Assembly: GCA_016806645.1 (NCBI GenBank)
Contig: JACSYO010001818.1
Location: forward strand, 2,572,001 to 2,636,000
Source of the DNA: Ophiodon elongatus
Taxonomy: Eukaryota > Chordata > Actinopteri > Perciformes > Hexagrammidae
Direction: 5' to 3'
DNA length: 64,000 bases
Shown: positions 57,590 through 64,000 of the stretch, in pieces
How the letters are laid out: each line of letters opens with the position of its first letter
Numbering within the stretch: position 1 is the stretch's first letter
Program-made: the position numbers and the translations under genes
Notes under the pieces: generated by a model
Told to the model about the DNA's origin: nothing
The model's database searches: none
The model's input: only the letters and a program-made list of their open reading frames with translations

Positions 57590-58929
57590 ATGTTTTCATT
57601 GTCAACGTCGTTTCAGCCCCAGCAGGTAAGCTACGCCGACTGGAAGCTAGCTAACGTGTGTTTTTTAACGTTGTCAACGTCACGTGTTTTAGTTAGAAAG
57701 TCGGTGTTTTTATGGTAAAGGCCGTTGTGGGAGTTGTTAAAGCAACAAGGAACACTGTGTGTGTGTTTGTGTGTGTTTCTTCTGTTACGCTCAATGACAA
57801 CCCGGCTAATGTTAGCATTAACAAGTCAACGGCAGATCCCTTCATAAGCAGCCCGTGGTGACGTCACGTTGTCGTAGTGAGACCCCAGAAGCTTCGCATG
57901 TGCGGGGAGGGAGGGGGGGGTTCTACCTGATCTGACACGTCTGGGAAAAGCTGGGTTTAAAGTGAATTGGAGGTTGTTAAAATGTATTTTCAAAGAGTTC
58001 AGGTTGCATAACTGTCACAGATGTGACGTATGCATGTGCGCCACACTGCAAAGAGCAGATAGGAAGTGAACTGACACTGATGTAACTGTCCTGGCTGGAG
58101 GATTTAACGTTACATGACACACTTCTTTTTTTAAAACATCAACTTGGGATTCAATTCAATTTATTTTGTATAGCCCAAAATCACAAATGAAAAATTTCTC
58201 TCAGAGGGCTTTACAGTCTGTACATATACGAAATCCTCTGTCCCGGGACCTCACATCGGTTCAGGAAAAACTCCCCCAAACTTTAACTGGGAGAAAAAGG
58301 GAAAAGAAACCTTCGGGAGAGCAAGAGAGGAGGATCCCTCTCCCCAGATGGACAGAAGTACAATAGATGTCATGTGTACAGAATGAACAACATAACAATT
58401 ATAACACAATGAATGCATATGACAGAAATTATTCATATAATGAGAGTAGTAGTCATGATGAAGAAGTTACAAATCCCAGAAATAACAGCAACAGTGGATG
58501 TAGTAGAATAATAACTTATGCGAGTGTTAAGTACAATACAGTAACAGAAGATCCCATAATGGTGGTGAATCCGTTCCTCATCCTCCTCTGTTTATCTGCC
58601 AGATGATAGTGCCCCTCAGCCAGCTCATCAACGCCCTCCACTCTCTGAAGAACTCAGCCACGGCCTCGGTCCAGACCCTGCACAAAGACTTTGTTCCGGA
58701 GCACAGTTCGTATCTTAATGAGGTGAGACGGAAACCACGGATACATGACATGATCTCACCAGGGTACAAAAAGTATTCGAATGTTTCTAATGCTGAACAA
58801 AAATCCTGTTTCTCACTGGTTACGTTGGACAATATGCAGTAAACAATAGCTTTGTAACCAATAACATGGGATTTTGTCTGACCTTTCAGGAAGCTTACAT
58901 GTTGAAGAAACAAATCCCTTATGAGTGGA

Positions 58930-58966
<37 letters not shown>

Positions 58967-61900
58967 CATCATTATTCATACAAGAATCCTGTAAAAAGGT
59001 GGGAAGGATTCATGTCGGTCTTTATTCTCAAACACACGGTAATAACCATAAAAGAATTGGACTTAAAAAATGTTTTTTACATTTCACACAAGCTAAGAAA
59101 GTTATCCTTAAGCCTACCAGTACCTGCCACATTGTCTATATTTACTTTTATATTCACTTTGCACATCCCAGTGTACTGAAGCCGGTCTAACCTGTGCGAT
59201 ATATATCTGTCCATAAGTTAATTATGATACGTCTCTGTAAAAGTGAGGAGGATGTCTTAGAAAGTTTTTTTTTTTAAAGGCTCTAAAAAGCAATTATTGT
59301 CTCAGAAATAATAATCACATTGTAGATAACCACTACTTTCGCGGTCTCCTCTTTGCAGCCATGTGTGAGTCTGAGGGATCTGGGCCTATCAGAGATCCGG
59401 GTGAATCAGCTGGATGAGCTGGTCTGCAGGTTGTTGCCGACACCAGGACAAGAAGAACCTCCCGCCGTGTCCTCAATATGGAGGTCGAGTCACGTTTCTG
59501 GCGACAGCTTCTTTCACAACAAGCATGGTGAGCAGCTCAGGTTTCCCAGCCTTATTTTATTTTTTTCTCAGATAATCTTACTCTCTGAAAAGCTGCCGTA
59601 TCTGAGACAATGTGTTGCCATAGAAAACTAATTTGACACATTTGTGAATATGTTATGTCATGTAATTGAAACAAACCTTTTGTTTGTCTGACAGGGTTTT
59701 CACAGAGAAGGTCTGGAGTTTTTGGCTCCCATATATTCCACACACAGTACCACAGTCCTCTAAGAGAAGCTTGCTCAGAGCTACACTTCTTGCCTGGTAA
59801 GAAACGGACTCGGCTGTGTGTAAGGTATCAATGTGTATTAAATGCTTGACGTTTTAGGGTAATGTTTAATGTTTATCGGTTTTCCACGTGTGTCTCTGTT
59901 TTTAGTACGGATCCAGAGTCGGGGTTTCAAGACACTTCAATCAAAGACTAGACGAACAGAGTCTAGTTATGACGGCCCGGTGGAGTCCGAGGCCTACACG
60001 CCATCCTTCATGAAGGTCAGCGATACCATCGGGACCTATCGAAAGGCACTCTGTGTTCCCAAAATAATTAGGAAGTGAAAAGGGCTGCGTTTTGACTAAC
60101 CACCTCTTGTTTCCCCTCACAGGGATTTCTTCAGAGGGAAAAGGTACCAGAAGCACAATCACTGGACCAACTGACGAAACAAATGAACCTCCCCGTGAAC
60201 CAGCAGGAGGCTTTCAAGACGGGTTTCACCGAGGGGTTCATGAAGTCTCAGGCCTTCACTCAGAGAACACAAGGCATGTGGCTCGCTCACTCGGCCATCA
60301 GGCACTACGGTTATTGATGAGGAAGAAAAGGAACCTTATGTAATGAAAGGATTCCCTGGTGGTCAGTGTAACAGCACCAGGTTTTCTTCGGGTGGCAGTG
60401 CTGAGTTAAAACACAGGGAGGTCCTATGATTGACATACAGAACTAATATTTGTCTGTGCTCTCGTTTTACAGACTCGCTGAGGAGAACCAGGTTGATCTT
60501 GGTGGTCCTTCTACTTCTTGGTCTTTATGGTTTATCAAGAACCCCGTTTCTCTCGGGTAAAGGCTCCTTTTCTGATGCTGGTTTGTTTCAGTTTCTATTC
60601 TCTCCAATGCTTGCAAATCAACTCACGGCCCCACATGCACACCGCAAATAGATCAAAGCGTGTCAGTGTTTTACTTAAGCCCATTTTCAGCTTGAATATT
60701 TGATATTGCTTTTTTAATGTGTACCCTTTAAGGTAATACCTTAGAGTTTAGAGTAGCTGATAAGATATGATGTCTCTCCTACGGTGTGCATGTAGAGTGT
60801 GACTGATTATTCTGCTGCAAATCACTGTGTATTAATACTTTAATATCTATATCAACTATGTATGTTTTACATTACATTTGGATCTTCGTATTTGCATTGG
60901 TGCCACAGTAAGACTATTGTAACCAGCAGTTACAGTCTGAAGAATTGGAAGGTTTTTCTGGCGTTATCGTACTGAACCAGTTGTTTTTGGGGGATTTCAC
61001 AGTGAGGTTCCGCACCACATCTGGTCTTGACTCGGCGGTCGACCCCGTCCAGGTGAAAAATGTGACATTTGAGAATGTCAAAGGCGTGGAAGAGGCAAAG
61101 AATGAGTTGCAAGAAGTTGTCGACTTCCTCAAGAACCCCCAGAAATATACTGTTCTGGGTGGAAAGCTGCCGAAAGGTATTTCATGTTTTCTCTCTTTTC
61201 TTCTGTTTTTATTGTGCAGGACATTAACGCACAAACGTGGCAATTGGCCTTGACCTATATTATTTTATACTAATGTGTTCCCTCGGTTATCCTCTCAGGG
61301 ATCCTCCTCATTGGTCCACCGGGCACAGGAAAGACTCTGTTAGCGAGGGCCGTGGCCGGAGAGGCTGACGTGCCTTTCTACTACGCCTCCGGGTCAGAGT
61401 TTGATGAGATGTTTGTGGGCGTCGGTGCGAGTCGAATCAGGAACCTTTTCAGTAAGTTTGCAGCGGTGTAGAAAAATGTGAGCCACCAGTTGAGGGTGTA
61501 TCCAAACCTCTACAATCTCTCTCTCTTCTTCTTCTTCGGTGTTTTGCAGAAGAGGCAAAAGCTAATGCTCCCTGTGTCATCTTCATTGATGAGTTGGACA
61601 GCGTCGGTGGAAAAAGAATTGAGTCTCCAATGCATCCCTATTCTAGACAAACCATCAACCAGCTGCTGGCTGAAATGGACGGGTCAGTTTTCTGCCTTTT
61701 TTTTTAAAACTTAGTTTAAAAAAAAAAAAAAAAGAACATGTTGCGGTCAAGAACTTTCATTTCTTATACTAAATGTTTTGGTATTTTACAGGTTTAAACC
61801 AAATGAAGGCGTCATCGTTATTGGCGCTACAAACTTTGCAGAGGCTTTGGATAAGTATGTTTACATTCCACATCATTTTACCTCGGTTTTAATTTAAGTA

Positions 61901-63813
61901 GAATAACTAGTTTGAAATAAGGTCAATCCATACAGGATGTAGATACAGTTCATGTCTACAAAACTGTTCCAATTTTTTTGCTTCCCACTCTGTGACCTTT
62001 ACCCTCCGACAGATGCCTCAAGCTGTTTTCATCTTTGTGGCCTTGTCCTAGTTTCTCTTTTACACGGTCTAACTGGAAAATATATATATATATTTATTTA
62101 TTTATTTTTAACCACTGACCTGTTTTATATCGACTACACTTGTACAACATCTTTAAAGTCGTAACAATCCTGTTGTTTACACATTTTCATTGGAAGTGAA
62201 TTAAAATGTGCTTAGCAGTTGTACGATTTCTCATATTTGCTCCAAATGATGGTGAATTCAAACCCTGGCTTTAATTTCAGTATCTGAAAACATACTTCAT
62301 ACTCTTCAAAACATCATATTTGTTATAAAATAATAAAATTGAAGGAGCAAAGTCATGTAATTTAGTAGATATTAAGAGTTTATGTACTGTGAATCTTAAT
62401 TAATACTACTTTGCTCCCACTGTCCAGCGCTCTGGTGAGGCCAGGAAGGTTTGACATGCAGGTGACTGTCCCTCACCCCGATGTCAAAGGACGCACTGAA
62501 ATCCTCAAGTTGTACCTCTCCAAGGTCAAAATGGACCCTGGTACGTCTCGGACATTGAACATGAGCTTTTTTTAAATGATCAATTAAAACCGTTTTAAAG
62601 CAATCGGAGCTGTAAACCTGTGAGAAAACCTTTGTTTGCCATTTGTGTAAAGGACGGCATTGTCTCCTGAACACTGGTCACCTTTTATAAAGAAGGCCTT
62701 TGCTATTGTGTTGCCCTTTCACAGCCGTGGATGCGGCGATCATTGCCCGGGGCACAGTGGGCTTCTCCGGGGCCGAGCTGGAGAACCTGGTCAACCAGGC
62801 CGCCCTGAAGGCAGCCGTGGACGAGAAAGAGATGGTCTCAATGAAGGATCTGGAGTTCGCTAAGGACAAGATCATCATGGGTGAATACACGCCGTGTTTA
62901 GAGCCGCTCTGCGGCCCTCGCGTCACGCGACACAGATTCTCGTGACGCGCTCCAGTTAGGAGACAAGACGGACCTCAAGTCAGCGAGAGAAAACAAGAAT
63001 GGGAGATGAGTGTTTTTTAAATCCCTTTTTTATTTTTGTCCTGGTCATTTCAGGCCCCGAGAGGAGGAGTATCGAAATTGACAAGAAGAATAAGACCATC
63101 ACCGCCTACCACGAGTCGGGCCACGCTATTGTTGCCTATTACACCAAAGATGCAATGCCCATCAATAAGGCCACCATCATGCCGAGGGGCCCAACTCTTG
63201 GCCATGTGAGCTCTAGTTATTTGTCGTTCTCCTTACCGGTAACGTTTGTGTCTTATTTTTATTTGTTAAAACTCAACCCACAGCTAATCCGTTTGGTCCT
63301 CGTCTCTGTCCTCTAGGTGTCCATGCTCCCAGAGAACGACCGCTGGAGTGAGACCAGAGCCCAGCTGCTGGCTCAGATGGATGTCAGTATGGGCGGGCGA
63401 GTAGCGGAGGAGCTCATCTTTGGAGACAACTACATCACCACTGGTGCGTGAATACAATAAGTTGCTTTACTTGATGTTATAGAGTCCTGTTATAGAAAAT
63501 ACTTGATCTACTGTATTGTATAACATTTTCAAAGCTTCTCAGAGCTGTGTATGTACGACAAAAAACACATTTTGACAGATTGGTATCATGAAGATAAATA
63601 CCTTATTTTGCTGGTACAAAAGACTCACGAAAGACTGTTCACAATTTTGATACTACATTACAATTATTATAGCACATGTCTGATAATCGTCTGTGGCGTC
63701 GCATTAGTTTGAATTTCCTCCTGCTTTTGTGCATTTTAGGAGCCTCCAGTGACTTCGATGGCGCAACCAAAATAGCAAAAATGATGGTGACCAGGTTCGG
63801 CATGAGTGACAAG
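57590..63813 (+). CDS. yme1l1: ATP-dependent zinc metalloprotease YME1L1 (3' end beyond right edge)
   Basis: i-AAA protease of the mitochondrial inner membrane; degrades and processes intermembrane-space proteins, including OPA1. Coding exons: 57590-57625, 58603-58722, 59359-59527, 59695-59796, 59906-60015, 60123-60273, 60473-60556, 61003-61176, 61299-61451, 61550-61682, 61792-61854, 62428-62540, 62725-62880, 63054-63205, 63317-63443, 63740-63813; 639 codons here, with about 75-80 missing relative to human. Seen: mitochondrial-type N-terminus [12 protein letters not shown]; basic IQSRGFKTL segment before the mature part; one membrane segment about 236-252 ([15 protein letters not shown]); Walker A GPPGTGKT (321-328); Walker B FIDE (378-381); second region of homology with VRPGRFD (435-441); zinc site HESGH (541-545); downstream [11 protein letters not shown] segment holding the likely acidic third ligand. 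Intron 6 uses a GC donor. The exon that encodes an extra N-terminal stretch in the long human isoform is not present between exons 2 and 3, so this resembles the short isoform. Confidence 0.96.
57626..58602 (+). other. yme1l1: yme1l1 intron 1
   Basis: 977 nt; 5' part CpG-rich with a CRE and E-box, 3' part filled by the dispersed repeat at 58150-58545. Confidence 0.8.
58150..58545. mobile_element. Dispersed fish repeat (CAATTTATTTTGTATAGCCC family)
   Basis: Ordered blocks TATAGCCCAAAATCACAAAT, CTCAGAGGGCTTTACAGTCT, AATCCTCTGTCCCGGGACCT, CAGGAAAAACTCCCCCAAAC, GAGGAGGATCCCTCTCCCCA, GATGGACAGAAGTACAATAG and GTGTACAGAATGAACAACAT. I know this as a very widespread teleost repeat. Ends about 60 nt before yme1l1 exon 2. 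Confidence 0.8.
58723..59358 (+). other. yme1l1: yme1l1 intron 2
   Basis: 636 nt. Searched for the extra N-terminal coding exon of the long human isoform; none seen. Holds the ATT repeat. Confidence 0.75.
58930..58966. repeat. (ATT)n trinucleotide repeat
   Basis: About twelve ATT units in yme1l1 intron 2. Confidence 0.95.
60557..61002 (+). other. yme1l1: yme1l1 intron 7
   Basis: 446 nt, AT-rich, nothing recognised. Confidence 0.85.
61855..62427 (+). other. yme1l1: yme1l1 intron 11
   Basis: 573 nt, AT-rich with a short (AT)/(TTTA) run near 62082-62108; nothing else. Confidence 0.85.
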
Positions 63814-64000
63814 GTAACATTTTCATTTGTACGTGTAATGAGGGAACGTTTTGGATCCTTTCCACTGACATAGAAGACAGAGTTTTTCCCTAAAAAGTGC
63901 TTTTCTCAGGGCTTTTATTGCTGCGGGGCTTGACCTTTTGTGTTTGCAAAAAACCACTTGCAAAACATAGACACTGATGTATTTGTTCAGTTGGAATTAA
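63814..64000 (+). other. yme1l1: Start of yme1l1 intron 16
   Basis: Follows the GTAACA donor after 63813 and runs off the window. The remaining coding exons lie to the right. Confidence 0.85.

Overview
This window is vertebrate nuclear DNA, most likely from a ray-finned fish of the percomorph type. It has intron-rich genes with clean GT-AG boundaries, dense CA/GT and GA/CT microsatellites, and several short dispersed repeats I recognise as common in teleost introns. There are no prokaryotic features and no viral genes. The genes were built by hand from splice sites and reading frame; each exon was checked for phase agreement with its neighbours.

Layout, left to right. About 1-2440: part of the last visible intron of abi1, holding a small unrecognised plus-strand gene candidate. 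2680-41693 (minus): abi1 (Abl interactor 1), seven coding exons spread over 39 kb; the 3' exons with the SH3 domain lie off the left edge. 43349-47830 (plus): acbd5, a complete tail-anchored peroxisomal acyl-CoA-binding protein of 511 codons. 50421-56613 (minus): mastl (Greatwall kinase), complete, 834 codons. 57590 to the right edge (plus): yme1l1, a mitochondrial inner-membrane AAA metalloprotease, 16 coding exons present, the end missing. abi1/acbd5 are head to head, acbd5/mastl tail to tail with a short gap, and mastl/yme1l1 head to head across a region of about 1 kb with CRE-like sites.

The genes are not an operon and serve different jobs: actin control (WAVE complex), peroxisome-ER contact, mitotic PP2A-B55 control, and mitochondrial protein quality control. 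Their linkage matches the human 10p12 block, but by my recollection the three-gene unit acbd5-mastl-yme1l1 is flipped relative to abi1, and no ANKRD26 is seen between.

The most interesting points are: CA microsatellites 13-14 nt inside two abi1 introns directly next to the 5' splice sites; a CT microsatellite acting as the polypyrimidine tract of another abi1 exon; two introns that need a GC donor (acbd5 intron 7, yme1l1 intron 6); a 30-residue glutamate run in acbd5; a perfect 34-nt inverted repeat at 1346-1379; the nested small gene candidate; and a repeat interrupted by a second repeat in abi1 intron 2. I found no convincing wholly new multi-gene system.
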